Of a stretch of DNA of 64,000 bases, positions 7,886 through 16,807 are shown piece after piece. The stretch comes from Streptomyces sp. NBC_01463 (GTDB lineage Bacteria > Actinomycetota > Actinomycetes > Streptomycetales > Streptomycetaceae). Within the stretch, counting starts at the first letter, position 1; each line of letters begins with the position of its first letter. The notes beneath the pieces were generated by a model. It was not told the DNA's origin and searched no databases. It worked only from the letters and a program-made list of their open reading frames with translations. Position numbers and translations under genes: made by a program. The DNA is taken from the NCBI GenBank assembly GCA_036227345.1, contig CP109468.1, positions 7,874,001 through 7,938,000 on the forward strand, given 5' to 3'.

Positions 7886-9226
7886 ATGCAGCGATGGCGC
7901 ATACGCACGTGCGCGTCCGCGGCGATCGCCACGGCCGGACTGCTCCTGTCCGGCTGCGCCAACCCCGGCGTCGGCAGCGCCGAGGACGACGCGACCGCCC
8001 CCGTCACCCTGAAGTTCTGGCACGGCTGGTCGGCGCCCGGTGAAGTGAAGGCGATCAACGACTCGATCGCCCGCTTCGAGAAGCTCCACCCGAACATCCA
8101 CGTCCAGGCGACCGGCAACGTCACCGACGCCACGATCAACCAGGCCCTGCGCGCCGGTGGCGACAGCTCGCCCGACGTGGTCACCTCGTTCACCACCAAC
8201 AACGTCGGCCAGTACTGCGACTCCGGGATGTGGGCGGACCTCGACCCGTTCCTGCGCAAGACCGGCGTCGACAAGACGAAGGTCTTCCCCAAGAGCCTTC
8301 TGCAGTACACGAGTTTCGAGGGCAAGCAGTGCGCTCTGCCGCTGCTCGCGGACGCCTTCGGCATGTACTACAACAAGGACGAGTTCAAGGAGGCGGGCAT
8401 CGCGCGTCCGCCGCGGACGATGTCGGAGTTCGTGCGCGACGCGAAGAAGCTGACCGTGCGCTCCGGCAAGGGGTCGTACAAACAGGTCGGCTTCATGCCC
8501 AACTTCCGCCTCTACCAGAACAGTCCGGACCGGCTGTTCGGCCAGTGGGGCCCCACGTACTTCGACAAGCAGGGCAACTCGGTCCTCGCGGACCAGAAGG
8601 CCACCACGGACTTCTACCGCGTGACACACCAACTCGCCGACGCACAGGGCGGGTACGGGGCGCTGGAGAAGTTCCGTACCTCGTTCGGTGACGAGATGTC
8701 CGCGCAGAACGCCTTCCTCACCGGGAAACTCGCCATGCACCTCGACGGCGAGTGGCGCGGCCTGATGCTGAACGAGGCCAAGGCCGGCTTCGACTGGGGC
8801 GTCGCCCCGCTCCCGGTGCCCGACGACCAGGCGGACACCTACGGGCGCGGTTACCTGACCGGCACGGTCACCGGCATCGGCCACAGCAGCAAGCACCAGA
8901 ACGCGGCCTGGGAGCTGGTCAGTTTCCTGACGACGGACACCCGCCAGGTGGTCGACTTCGCCAACGCGATCCACAACGTGCCCTCGACGTACGCGGCGCT
9001 GAAGTCGCCCGACCTGGACGCCGATCCGACGTTCAAGACGTTCATCGACATCGCGCAGAACAAGTACAGCCAAGCCATGCCGCAGTCCACCAACGGCGGC
9101 ATGTACATCACGTCGCTGCAGGACTTCTCCTACTCCGCCGAGGCGGGGCGGATCCCCGACCTGCACAAGGGGCTGCGCGAGCTCGACGAACAGATCGACG
9201 CAGACACCCTCCAGTCGAAGAGCTGA
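7886..9226 (+). CDS. csnE: Oligosaccharide-binding lipoprotein of the csn importer
   Basis: A 446-residue extracellular solute-binding protein (family 1). The signal peptide ends in the lipobox LLSGC with Cys24, so the mature protein is anchored to the outer face of the membrane. The fold starts at PVTLKFWHGWSAPGEVKAIN, typical of carbohydrate-binding proteins, and SPDVVTSFTTNNVGQYC is the usual ligand-cleft loop. By analogy with CsnE of S. coelicolor it would capture chitosan-derived glucosamine oligomers. It is followed 22 bp later by the first permease. No ATPase gene is in the operon, so a shared multi-sugar ATPase (MsiK type) encoded elsewhere is expected, as usual in Streptomyces. Confidence 0.85.
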   Translation: MQRWRIRTCASAAIATAGLLLSGCANPGVGSAEDDATAPVTLKFWHGWSAPGEVKAINDSIARFEKLHPNIHVQATGNVTDATINQALRAGGDSSPDVVTSFTTNNVGQYCDSGMWADLDPFLRKTGVDKTKVFPKSLLQYTSFEGKQCALPLLADAFGMYYNKDEFKEAGIARPPRTMSEFVRDAKKLTVRSGKGSYKQVGFMPNFRLYQNSPDRLFGQWGPTYFDKQGNSVLADQKATTDFYRVTHQLADAQGGYGALEKFRTSFGDEMSAQNAFLTGKLAMHLDGEWRGLMLNEAKAGFDWGVAPLPVPDDQADTYGRGYLTGTVTGIGHSSKHQNAAWELVSFLTTDTRQVVDFANAIHNVPSTYAALKSPDLDADPTFKTFIDIAQNKYSQAMPQSTNGGMYITSLQDFSYSAEAGRIPDLHKGLRELDEQIDADTLQSKS

Positions 9227-9248
9227 CCGACGCCGGGAGCACCACACC

Positions 9249-10184
9249 ATGGCCCTCACCCTTTCCACGCCGGCGCGGCGCAGACTGCGCACGCTCGGCT
9301 TCCTCTCCCCGTGGCTGATCGGGTTCAGCGTCTTCTTCGCCTATCCGCTGATCGCCACCGTCTACTTCTCCTTCATGCACTACAACCAGATCCAGGCGCC
9401 GACCTTCGTCGGCCTCCGGAACTGGACCTACGTCTTCGAGCAGATGCCCCTGTTCGGACCCGCCCTGTGGAACACCCTCTGGCTGGTCGTGATCATGGTG
9501 GCGCTGCGGGTGGTCTTCGGACTGACGCTCGGCCTGCTGATCACGAAGATCAAGACCGGCCCCGGCCTCTTCCGCACCGCCTTCTACCTCCCGTACCTGG
9601 CGCCCCCGGTCGCCGCGACCGTCGCCTTCGTCTTTCTCCTCAACCCGGCGACCGGCCCGGTCAACGGCATACTCTCCGCCGTCGGGATCGACGGCCCCAA
9701 CTGGTTCAACGACCCCAGCTGGGCCAAGCCGTCCCTGGTCATGCTCTCCCTGTGGGGGATCGGCGACCTGATGGTGATCTTCATGGCCGCCCTGCTGGAC
9801 GTGCCGAAGGAGCAGTACGAGGCCGCGGAGCTGGACGGCGCGGGCTCATGGGCGAGGTTCCGCTACGTCACCTGGCCGGCCATCACCCCGATCGTGATGT
9901 TCGCGGTCGTCACGGGCGTCGTCCAGACGATGCAGTACTACACACAGGCCCTGGTGGCCGGGAAGCTCGCCTCCGGGGTCTCGATCGGCCCGGGCTCGGT
10001 CATCCAGCCCGGCTACCCGGACCACTCGACTCTCACTGTTCCCCAGCTCGTCTACTCGATGGGCTTCCAGAACTTCAACACCGGCGCGGCGTGCGTTCTG
10101 TCGCTCGTGCTGTTCGCCATCGCGATGGCCGTGACCATGCTGCTCATGCGTAAGCGCTCGGGCCTGCTCTCGGCGGAGGACTGA
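9249..10184 (+). CDS. csnF: Sugar ABC importer permease (MalF/UgpA type)
   Basis: A 311-residue permease with six predicted membrane segments starting at LGFLSPWLIGFSVFFAYPL. The EAA loop reads EAAELDGAGSW, followed by ITPIVMFAVVTGVVQTMQYY. It forms the heterodimeric channel with the next gene product and takes sugar from the CsnE lipoprotein. Length and topology are normal for the family. The start follows a GGAGCACCACACC context, and the spacing to neighbours (22 and 5 bp) indicates one transcript. Confidence 0.87.
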   Translation: MALTLSTPARRRLRTLGFLSPWLIGFSVFFAYPLIATVYFSFMHYNQIQAPTFVGLRNWTYVFEQMPLFGPALWNTLWLVVIMVALRVVFGLTLGLLITKIKTGPGLFRTAFYLPYLAPPVAATVAFVFLLNPATGPVNGILSAVGIDGPNWFNDPSWAKPSLVMLSLWGIGDLMVIFMAALLDVPKEQYEAAELDGAGSWARFRYVTWPAITPIVMFAVVTGVVQTMQYYTQALVAGKLASGVSIGPGSVIQPGYPDHSTLTVPQLVYSMGFQNFNTGAACVLSLVLFAIAMAVTMLLMRKRSGLLSAED

Positions 10185-10189
10185 TTCCG

Positions 10190-11101
10190 GTGACCACTAC
10201 GACCATCGAAGCCCCGGCGGCCACCAGGCCCCCGTCCACCTCGCGCGCGCAGGGCCCCGAAGCCGCCCGCGCTCGCCGCAAGCGCGTGCTGAACTGGATC
10301 GCCGTGCACAGCGTGGCCCTGGCCGTCGCGCTGCTGTTCGTCCTGCCGTTCGTCTTCGTGTTCCTGACGTCCGTGATGAGCGACGCGCAGGCCATGAGCG
10401 GGGACCTCTGGCCCAGCTCCTGGCACTGGGAGAACTACACGGCCGTCTTCCGTACGGAGGGCTTCCTCACCTGGTGGAAGAACTCCCTGATGTACGCCGG
10501 GCTCGGCACGCTCTTCACCGTCTGCTCGGCCGTCCCGGTCGCCTACGCGCTCGCCAAGTTCCGCTTCCGCGGCCGGCGGGGCCTGATGATCCTCGTCATC
10601 TCCACGATGATGCTCCCGCCCCAGGTCATCGTGATCCCCATGTACCTGGTGTGGGCCCAGCAGTTCCACCTCTCGGGCACGCTGTGGCCGCTGATCATCC
10701 CGATGGCGTTCGGCGACGCGTACTCGATCTTCCTGCTGCGGCAGTTCCTGCTGACCATCCCCAAGGAGTACATCGAGTCGGCCCGCGTCGACGGCTGCGG
10801 GGAACTCCGCACGCTGCTGAAGATCATCGTCCCGATGGCCAAGCCGGGGATCGCCGCCATCGCACTGTTCCAGTTCTTCTACTGCTGGAACGACTACTTC
10901 GGGCCGCAGATCTACGCGGCCCAGAACCCGGGTGCCTGGACGCTCAGTTACGGACTGGAGTCCTTCAAGAGCGCCCACAGCGTCAACTGGAACCTGACCA
11001 TGGCCGCGACGCTGCTCGTCATGGTGCCGGTCGTCATCGTTTTCTTCTTCGCACAGAAGGCCTTCGTCGAAGGCGTCACACTCACCGGAGTAAAGGGCTG
11101 A
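10190..11101 (+). CDS. csnG: Sugar ABC importer permease (MalG/UgpE type)
   Basis: A 303-residue permease beginning with GTG at 10190, five bases after the csnF stop. A hydrophilic Ala/Arg-rich N-terminus of about 35 residues precedes the first membrane segment (LAVALLFVLPFVFVFLTSVM). The EAA motif is ESARVDGCGELRTLL, then IIVPMAKPGIAAIALFQFF, as in MalG-type subunits. It completes the membrane part of the csn importer. Three bases separate its stop from the GH4 gene. Confidence 0.87.
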   Translation: MTTTTIEAPAATRPPSTSRAQGPEAARARRKRVLNWIAVHSVALAVALLFVLPFVFVFLTSVMSDAQAMSGDLWPSSWHWENYTAVFRTEGFLTWWKNSLMYAGLGTLFTVCSAVPVAYALAKFRFRGRRGLMILVISTMMLPPQVIVIPMYLVWAQQFHLSGTLWPLIIPMAFGDAYSIFLLRQFLLTIPKEYIESARVDGCGELRTLLKIIVPMAKPGIAAIALFQFFYCWNDYFGPQIYAAQNPGAWTLSYGLESFKSAHSVNWNLTMAATLLVMVPVVIVFFFAQKAFVEGVTLTGVKG

Positions 11102-11104
11102 TTG

Positions 11105-12370
11105 ATGAAGCTCGCAGTAGTGGGTGGCGGGTCCACCTACACACCTGAACTGATCGACGGATTCGCGCGGCTGCGGGACACCCTGCCGATCGAGGAGCTG
11201 GTGCTCGTCGATCCGGCGGCCGACCGGCTGGACCTGGTCGGAGGGCTCGCGCGGCGGATCTTCGCCAAGCAGGGCCACCCCGGCCGGATCGTCACCACCT
11301 CGGACGTCGACGCGGGCGTCGCGGACGCCGACGCGGTCCTGCTCCAGCTGCGCGTGGGCGGCCAGGCCGCCCGCAACCAGGACGAGACGTGGCCGCTGGA
11401 GTGCGGCTGCATCGGCCAGGAGACCACCGGCGCCGGCGGCCTCGCCAAGGCCCTGCGCACCGTCCCCGTCGTCCTGGACATCGCCGAACGTGTCCGCCGC
11501 GCCAACCCGGACGCGTGGATCATCGACTTCACCAACCCGGTCGGCATCGTCACCCGCGCCCTGCTCCAGGCCGGTCACAAGGCCGTCGGCCTGTGCAACG
11601 TGGCGATCGGTTTCCAGCGCAAGTTCGCCCGGCTGCTGGACGTCACGCCGGGTGAGATCCACCTCGACCACGTCGGCCTCAACCACCTGACATGGGAGCT
11701 CGGGGTGCGTCTGGGCGGCCCCGAGGGCGAGAACGTCCTGCCCCGCCTGATCGCCGAACACGGCGACGCCCTCGCCGCCGATCTGCGCATGCCGCGGGCG
11801 ATCGTGGACCGGCTCGGGGTCGTCCCTTCGTACTACCTGCGCTACTTCTACGCGCACGACGAGGTCGTGCGGGAGCTCGGGACCAAGCCCTCCCGGGCCG
11901 CCGAGGTCGCCGCGATGGAGAAGGAACTCCTCGCGATGTACGGCGACCCGGCACTGGACGAGAAACCCGCACTGCTCGCCAAGCGCGGCGGCGCCTTCTA
12001 CTCCGAGGCGGCCGTCGACCTCGCATCGGGCCTGCTCGGCTCGGGCGGTTCGCCCCTCCAGGTCGTCAACACGGCGAACAACGGCACCCTGCCGTTCCTC
12101 CCCGACGACGCGGTCATCGAGGTGCAGGCCGCCATCGACGCGAAGGGGGCCACGCCGCTGGCCGTGCCGGACCTGGACCCGCTGTACGCCGGTCTGATCG
12201 CGAACGTGACGGCGTACGAGGACCTGGCGCTGGAGGCCGCGCTGCGCGGCGGCCGCGACCGGGTGTTCAAGGCGCTGCTCGCACACCCCCTGATCGGCCA
12301 GTTCGAGTACGCCGAGGCGCTCACCGACAAGCTGATCGCGCACAACCGGGAGCACCTCGCGTGGGCCTGA
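11105..12370 (+). CDS. csnH: NAD-dependent glycoside hydrolase family 4 enzyme
   Basis: A 421-residue cytosolic GH4 enzyme. The dinucleotide-binding motif GGGSTYTPEL is at the N-terminus. The family's metal and substrate motifs follow: CGCIGQETTG near residue 100, FTNPVGIVTR near 140, LCNVAIG near 160 (metal-binding Cys) and GLNHLTWE near 196 (metal-binding His). GH4 enzymes cleave glycosides by NAD- and Mn-dependent oxidation/elimination, often on 6-phosphorylated disaccharides. Position and family match CsnH. The next gene, a sugar kinase, could supply the phosphorylated substrate in the absence of a PTS. The ATG was chosen over an adjacent TTG. Its 3' end overlaps csnK by ten bases. Confidence 0.85.
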   Translation: MKLAVVGGGSTYTPELIDGFARLRDTLPIEELVLVDPAADRLDLVGGLARRIFAKQGHPGRIVTTSDVDAGVADADAVLLQLRVGGQAARNQDETWPLECGCIGQETTGAGGLAKALRTVPVVLDIAERVRRANPDAWIIDFTNPVGIVTRALLQAGHKAVGLCNVAIGFQRKFARLLDVTPGEIHLDHVGLNHLTWELGVRLGGPEGENVLPRLIAEHGDALAADLRMPRAIVDRLGVVPSYYLRYFYAHDEVVRELGTKPSRAAEVAAMEKELLAMYGDPALDEKPALLAKRGGAFYSEAAVDLASGLLGSGGSPLQVVNTANNGTLPFLPDDAVIEVQAAIDAKGATPLAVPDLDPLYAGLIANVTAYEDLALEAALRGGRDRVFKALLAHPLIGQFEYAEALTDKLIAHNREHLAWA

Positions 12371-13353
12371 CCGCCGCACTCCTCGCAGTCGACGCGGGGA
12401 ACAGCAAGACGGACGTCGCCGTCGTCGCCGTTGACGGCACAGTCCTCGGCGCGGCCCGGGGCGGCGGCTTCCAGCCGCCCCGGGTGGGCGTCGAGCCCGC
12501 GGTGGACGTCCTCGCCGACGCGGCCGGGAAGGCGCTGGCGGCAGCGGGCGTCACCGACGTCGGCCATGTGTCGGCGTGCCTCGCCAACGCCGATCTCCCG
12601 GTCGAGGAGAAGCAGTTGGAGGAGGCGATCCGACGCCGGGGCTGGGCCCGGAGCGTCGACGTCCGCAACGACACCTTCGCGGTGCTGCGGGCCGGCCTGA
12701 CGGAGGATGCCGAGCCGCGGGGCGTGGCCGTGGTGTGCGGCGCAGGGATCAACTGCGCGGGCATGCTGCCCGACGGCAGGACCGCGCGCTTCCCCGCCAT
12801 CGGCCGTCTCTCCGGGGACTGGGGTGGCGGCGGCGGCCTGGCCGAGGAGGCGCTGTGGTTCGCCGCACGCGCCGAGGACGGCCGCGGCGAGCCCACCGCG
12901 TTGATGCGGACGCTGCCCGCCCACTTCGGGCTCCCGTCCATGTACGCCCTGATCGAAGCCCTGCACCTCGCACACCTCGCTCCGCACCGCAGGCACGAGC
13001 TGACGCCGGTGCTCTTCGCGACGGCCGCGGACGGGGACCGGGTCGCGCGTGCCGTGGTGGACCGGATGGCGGACGAGGTCGTGGCGATGTCCACCGTCGC
13101 CCTTGCCCGACTCGGCCTGCTCAAGGAGAAGGTGCCCGTGCTCCTGGGCGGCAGCGTCCTGGCGGCCCGCCACGCCCAGTTGGACGACCGCATCCGCGCC
13201 CTGCTGGCGCAGCGGGCTCCGCTGGCCGAGGTGCGGGTGGTCACCGAACGGCCCGTGCTGGGATCGGCACTGCTGGGGCTCGACGCCGTGGGGGCGGACC
13301 CGGCGGCACATGCCCGCACCAGGGCCCACTACGGGACGGCCGCCCCGCGGTGA
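12361..13353 (+). CDS. csnK: BadF/BadG-type sugar kinase (GlcNAc-kinase-like)
   Basis: A 330-residue ATPase of the BadF/BadG/BcrA family, to which N-acetylglucosamine kinase belongs. The phosphate-binding loop VDAGNSKTDVAVV lies at the N-terminus. GVAVVCGAGINCAGM and GRLSGDWGGGG near residues 120-155 are further nucleotide- and sugar-binding motifs. The GTG at 12361 is the start that precedes the phosphate loop and lies within the end of csnH; the open frame further upstream is a shadow of csnH. It likely phosphorylates the imported amino sugar or oligomer. Last gene of the operon, about 100 bp before the next gene. Confidence 0.82.
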   Translation: MGLTAALLAVDAGNSKTDVAVVAVDGTVLGAARGGGFQPPRVGVEPAVDVLADAAGKALAAAGVTDVGHVSACLANADLPVEEKQLEEAIRRRGWARSVDVRNDTFAVLRAGLTEDAEPRGVAVVCGAGINCAGMLPDGRTARFPAIGRLSGDWGGGGGLAEEALWFAARAEDGRGEPTALMRTLPAHFGLPSMYALIEALHLAHLAPHRRHELTPVLFATAADGDRVARAVVDRMADEVVAMSTVALARLGLLKEKVPVLLGGSVLAARHAQLDDRIRALLAQRAPLAEVRVVTERPVLGSALLGLDAVGADPAAHARTRAHYGTAAPR

Positions 13354-13451
13354 CGCGCTGCCCGGGTCCGCCGCGGCTCTGGTAGGTTCCAGACCTTGAT
13401 CCGCCGGTGATGACGATGTCCCGCCGGTAGTACCGGGAGGGGGACCGCTCC

Positions 13452-14711
13452 GTGGGCCGGGTGCCGCCATGGTTGCGCAAGCCGCTGTTCATAGGGTTGC
13501 CGTTCGTGCTGTCGGTCACCGGGGTGGTGTTCTTCCTCGGTGTCGACCGCGCGGACGGCGGTGATCATGCGGCGGCGAACCGGGCGCAGTTGAAGCGCGC
13601 CTGCGCGGGTCTTCTGCCGTACGAGGAGCTGCGGGGCGCCGTGCCCGGCGACACCGCGGGCGTGGTGAGTGAGTACGGCACCATGCTGGAGCCCGACGAG
13701 GACAGCCGCTCCCTGCTGAACTGCTCCGTCACCTGGCCGGGGCACGGGTCGGTGCGGGTGCGGGCCGTCGCGCTCATCTCCCGGCTGCCGATGACCGTGC
13801 GGGCCGAGGACATCCTGCCCGGCGGTGACGACGACGGGTACGAGGCGCCCGGGGTCACCGGCAGGGTCGGCGAGGACGGGCGGTCGTGGGTCGTCGCCGA
13901 GTGCCCCGGCGGGATCGAGGGGCGGGTCCGCGAGGTGTCCGGCATGTATGTCACGGCCGCGGTCGATCTGCCCGTCTCCGGCAAGGGCAAGCCGGCGGAG
14001 TATCTCGCGGACTTCCGCACCGCCGTCCAGGTGGCCAACGGGATCACGGCGGCTCAGAAGTGCGGCGGCTCCCCGCTGAAGGTTCCCACGCGGGTCGTCG
14101 ACACGTATGAGGCCCATGTCACCTCGGACGCGGACGGGGGCAACATGAAGGTCGTGGGGATCGACGAGCCGGGTCTGGGCGTGGAGAAGTGCAAAGGACT
14201 CGGCAGGCGTGCGGGCTTCCCCGGCAAGTGGACCGCCGCCGGCGATCTCCAGGACTCACGGCTGCTGAGCGTCTGCGAGGCCACCGTCCTGGACCGCGAG
14301 GACCCGACGAGCACCGATCCGGCACCGTCCGACAACGCGGTCGTCAGTGTCTCGGCGGCGAGCTGGGCCGGGCCGCTCGGCCGGTCCGCCGACGGCCAGT
14401 ACAACCGGACCGGTGACAGCTACACCTTCCGCGAAGGGGAGCGGACCAGGGCCATCCCCGAATCGGAGCCCCACGAACTCGCCCTGTGGGCGCGGTCCGA
14501 GTGTGCCGCGGGAGCGGCCTACCACCGTGTCACCGTCGACCGGGAGACGTCCGACCTCAGCGCCTACACGCTCACCGAGGCGGAGCGGACCACGTTCTCC
14601 AAGGACGTCCGGAAGTTGATGGACAGTTACCTCGCCTCCCCCGACAACTGGCCCGCGCAGCAGCGGTGTCATGACACCAGGATCCTTGGAGAGGTGGAGG
14701 GATGGCGGTGA
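13452..14711 (+). CDS. Membrane-anchored extracellular protein of unknown function (first of a tandem pair)
   Basis: A 419-residue protein with one N-terminal membrane segment (KPLFIGLPFVLSVTGVVFF), then a region expected outside the cell. Eight or more cysteines are spread through the extracellular part (for example RACAGLLPYEEL, NCSVTW, ECPGGI, QKCGGS, EKCKGL, SVCEAT, SECAAG, RCHDTR), suggesting disulfides. I recognise no catalytic motif. It begins with GTG ten bases after GGAGGGG. Its end overlaps the next gene by ten bases, and that product has the same layout, so the two are probably distant paralogues. No function is assigned. Confidence 0.75.
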   Translation: MGRVPPWLRKPLFIGLPFVLSVTGVVFFLGVDRADGGDHAAANRAQLKRACAGLLPYEELRGAVPGDTAGVVSEYGTMLEPDEDSRSLLNCSVTWPGHGSVRVRAVALISRLPMTVRAEDILPGGDDDGYEAPGVTGRVGEDGRSWVVAECPGGIEGRVREVSGMYVTAAVDLPVSGKGKPAEYLADFRTAVQVANGITAAQKCGGSPLKVPTRVVDTYEAHVTSDADGGNMKVVGIDEPGLGVEKCKGLGRRAGFPGKWTAAGDLQDSRLLSVCEATVLDREDPTSTDPAPSDNAVVSVSAASWAGPLGRSADGQYNRTGDSYTFREGERTRAIPESEPHELALWARSECAAGAAYHRVTVDRETSDLSAYTLTEAERTTFSKDVRKLMDSYLASPDNWPAQQRCHDTRILGEVEGWR

Positions 14712-15802
14712 GGCGGACGGTCCTGCGAGCGGTCGCCGCCCTGGTGGCAGTGGCCGCTGTCGTCGCCGGATATCTCCTGGTGCACGGCGACTTCCAGCGC
14801 TGGAGCGACGAGTCGGCGCTCGACGGAGCCTGCGACGGGCTGCTCGACCGGAACACGGTGCGCGGCGTCCTCGGGCCGGGCGACGTCGAGGTCGAGCACG
14901 AACAGCGCGGCGCGGGCCTGGTGGCCTGCGAGGTGCACGTCAGTGACGGCGGCACCGCCACGATCCGGGTTCTCGACACCGCGCAGGTCGGACAGCGCCT
15001 GGACGACACCCTCTACACGGGGTCGCCGCGCGCACTCGCCGTGCCGGTCGGCCACGGATGGACGGGTCTCTTCGGGGCCGCACCGAAATCCTTCGGGTCG
15101 TCGGACGTCTTCGGGGCCGACGAGGACGAGAAGGTGACCACGAGCCTGGTCCTCAAGTGCACCGGAGACAGCGGCACCGACGGCCTGTCCGTCACCGTGG
15201 AGACAACGCTCGACACGTCACCGGACGATCCTGCCGCACGGCCGGCGTTCGCCAGGATCGCCACCTCCACCGCGGCCCAGGCATCCAGGAAGCGACACTG
15301 CGGGGCAAAGCTCGGAAAGCCGGTCAGCAGCCTCGGCCTGCCGGTGAACGAGGACGAGTACAAGCCGCTCGGCACAGCCGACGGAACCTGCTCCGGCGTC
15401 CCCGCCGCGCACGGCATGGCGATCGCCACCGAGACCGCCCGCGGGGGAGCCCCGCACGAAACGTGCCGGCTCGCCGACGCCGGCCTCAGCACACGCTACG
15501 TACTCGAGGCGGACTACGGCTCCTATGCCCAGGAGCGGCTGCTCGGGCACGAGCGGGATGAGGACACACCGGACACCGGGACACCCGCGCACTACCGCGA
15601 CGGTGACGGACGGATCAGCTGGACGACGGCCAAGTGCCATGACGGCCGGGCCTTGTTCACCTTGCGGCCCTCCTACGAGAAGGCGGATGACCGCACGTAC
15701 CCGCGGGATGACGCGGACCTCGCCTACGAGCGTGCCGCCCTCACGGCGTTCGCCGAACGCTCGGCGAAGGCCCATGCATGCTCGGCACCCGCCACCCCCT
15801 GA
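14702..15802 (+). CDS. Membrane-anchored extracellular protein of unknown function (second of the pair)
   Basis: A 366-residue protein with an N-terminal membrane segment (VAALVAVAAVVAGYLLVHG) and a Cys-containing extracellular part. It shares with its neighbour the order short cytoplasmic Arg-rich start, anchor, an ACDGLLD / ACAGLLP segment right after the anchor, an NxVRGVLGPG-like segment, and a C-terminal part beginning ISWTTAKCHDG. The overlap of ten bases indicates coupled translation, and the two products may form one surface complex. The gene ends 14 bp from the convergent WYL regulator. Function unknown. Confidence 0.72.
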   Translation: MAVRRTVLRAVAALVAVAAVVAGYLLVHGDFQRWSDESALDGACDGLLDRNTVRGVLGPGDVEVEHEQRGAGLVACEVHVSDGGTATIRVLDTAQVGQRLDDTLYTGSPRALAVPVGHGWTGLFGAAPKSFGSSDVFGADEDEKVTTSLVLKCTGDSGTDGLSVTVETTLDTSPDDPAARPAFARIATSTAAQASRKRHCGAKLGKPVSSLGLPVNEDEYKPLGTADGTCSGVPAAHGMAIATETARGGAPHETCRLADAGLSTRYVLEADYGSYAQERLLGHERDEDTPDTGTPAHYRDGDGRISWTTAKCHDGRALFTLRPSYEKADDRTYPRDDADLAYERAALTAFAERSAKAHACSAPATP

Positions 15803-15816
15803 CACCGGTGCGGGAA

Positions 15817-16746
15817 TCACCCCTCGTAGCGCGCGGTCAGGGTGCGTACGGTCGTGGCGATGCGGTCCCGGAGCTCGGCCGGTGCCAGGACCTCGATGTC
15901 GGTGCCCAGCCGCAGGAATTCCCCGTGGGCGTGGCCGACCGACTCGATGGGTAGGCGGACCTCGGTCCACTCGCCACCCGTCGGTGTCACGCCGAGGCTA
16001 CGGGAGCCCTGCGGGGTGAGCCGTACCAGCGCCTCCCCGGTGTGCAGTCGCTCCCGGAACGCGGCCAGATAGCCGGTCCAGTACGCGGCCAGGCCGAACC
16101 CGTCCGGGACGGTGCACTCCTCGTCCAGCTGCCGTATCCCCAGGACCTGGTCGACCCGGTACGTACGGATGCCGGAGGGCCCGCCCGCGACCAGATACCA
16201 GCGGCCGGCCTTGAGGACGAGTCCGTACGGCTCCACCCGCCGCTCGATCTCCTCCGGCGCCCGCCAGCGCCGGTACCGCAGTACCACCGTCCGCCGCGCC
16301 CACAACGCGGCGGCGACGGCGGGCAGGTGCGGCGTGCGGTCGGCGTCGCCGTACCAGCCGGGGGCGTCGAGCAGGAACCGTTCCTGAATCCGTTCGGCGT
16401 GCTCGCGCAGCTCCGCGGGCAGGGCGGCCCGCAGCTTGAGCCGGGCGGCGGCGAGTGCCGTGCCGAGGCCGAGTTCGGCCGCGGCCCCGGGGAGCGCGGC
16501 AAGGAAAGCGGCCTGCGCCTCGTCAGCGGTCAGTCCGGTGAGCCGGGTCCGGTAGCCGTCGAGCAGCCGGTAACCGCCCGCGTGGCCCGCATCGCCGTAC
16601 AGCGGGATGCCTGCGGCGGCGAGCGCCTCGACGTCCCGGTAGACCGTCCGGACGGAGACCTCCAGCTCCTCGGCCAGTTGGCGGGCCGTCATCCGGCCCC
16701 GGTTCTGGAGCAGCAGAAGCAGGGTGACCAGTCGGCTCGCACGCAT
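15817..16746 (-). CDS. YafY-type HTH/WYL-domain transcriptional regulator
   Basis: A 309-residue regulator with an N-terminal winged helix (about residues 1-60: LVTLLLLLQNRGRMTARQLA and VSVRTVYRDVEALAAAGIPL) and a WYL domain. The WYL core reads RRVEPYGLVLKAGRWYLVAG near residues 172-191, so the family's Trp-Tyr-Leu is intact. A WCX-like C-terminus (VRLPIESVGHAHGEFLRLG) follows. The family senses ligands, sometimes nucleic acids, and usually controls a divergent neighbour. A perfect palindrome lies 17 bp upstream of this ATG, between it and the divergent gene. A GTG seven codons upstream (16767) is an alternative start but would lie inside the palindrome. Confidence 0.85.
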   Translation of the reverse strand: MRASRLVTLLLLLQNRGRMTARQLAEELEVSVRTVYRDVEALAAAGIPLYGDAGHAGGYRLLDGYRTRLTGLTADEAQAAFLAALPGAAAELGLGTALAAARLKLRAALPAELREHAERIQERFLLDAPGWYGDADRTPHLPAVAAALWARRTVVLRYRRWRAPEEIERRVEPYGLVLKAGRWYLVAGGPSGIRTYRVDQVLGIRQLDEECTVPDGFGLAAYWTGYLAAFRERLHTGEALVRLTPQGSRSLGVTPTGGEWTEVRLPIESVGHAHGEFLRLGTDIEVLAPAELRDRIATTVRTLTARYEG

Positions 16747-16762
16747 GGAGCCAGTATCCGTA

Positions 16763-16787
16763 TCCACTGACAGGAGATGTCAGTGGA
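16763..16787. promoter_or_regulatory. 25-bp perfect palindromic operator (10-5-10) for the WYL regulator
   Basis: TCCACTGACA and TGTCAGTGGA are exact reverse complements around GGAGA. The site lies between the divergent starts at 16746 and 16808. On the minus strand CTGACA inside it can serve as a -35 box. It is the most regular dyad in the region and the obvious binding site for the adjacent regulator, which would control itself and the divergent gene pair. Confidence 0.75.
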
Positions 16788-16794
16788 GTGCCCC

Positions 16795-16800
16795 TAATCT
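16795..16800 (+). promoter_or_regulatory. Candidate -10 box (TAATCT) giving a leaderless mRNA
   Basis: TAATCT ends seven bases before the ATG at 16808, and no Shine-Dalgarno sequence precedes that ATG. The expected transcription start would coincide with the start codon. The operator lies directly upstream, where a repressor would exclude RNA polymerase. Confidence 0.4.
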
Positions 16801-16807
16801 GCGGCGC

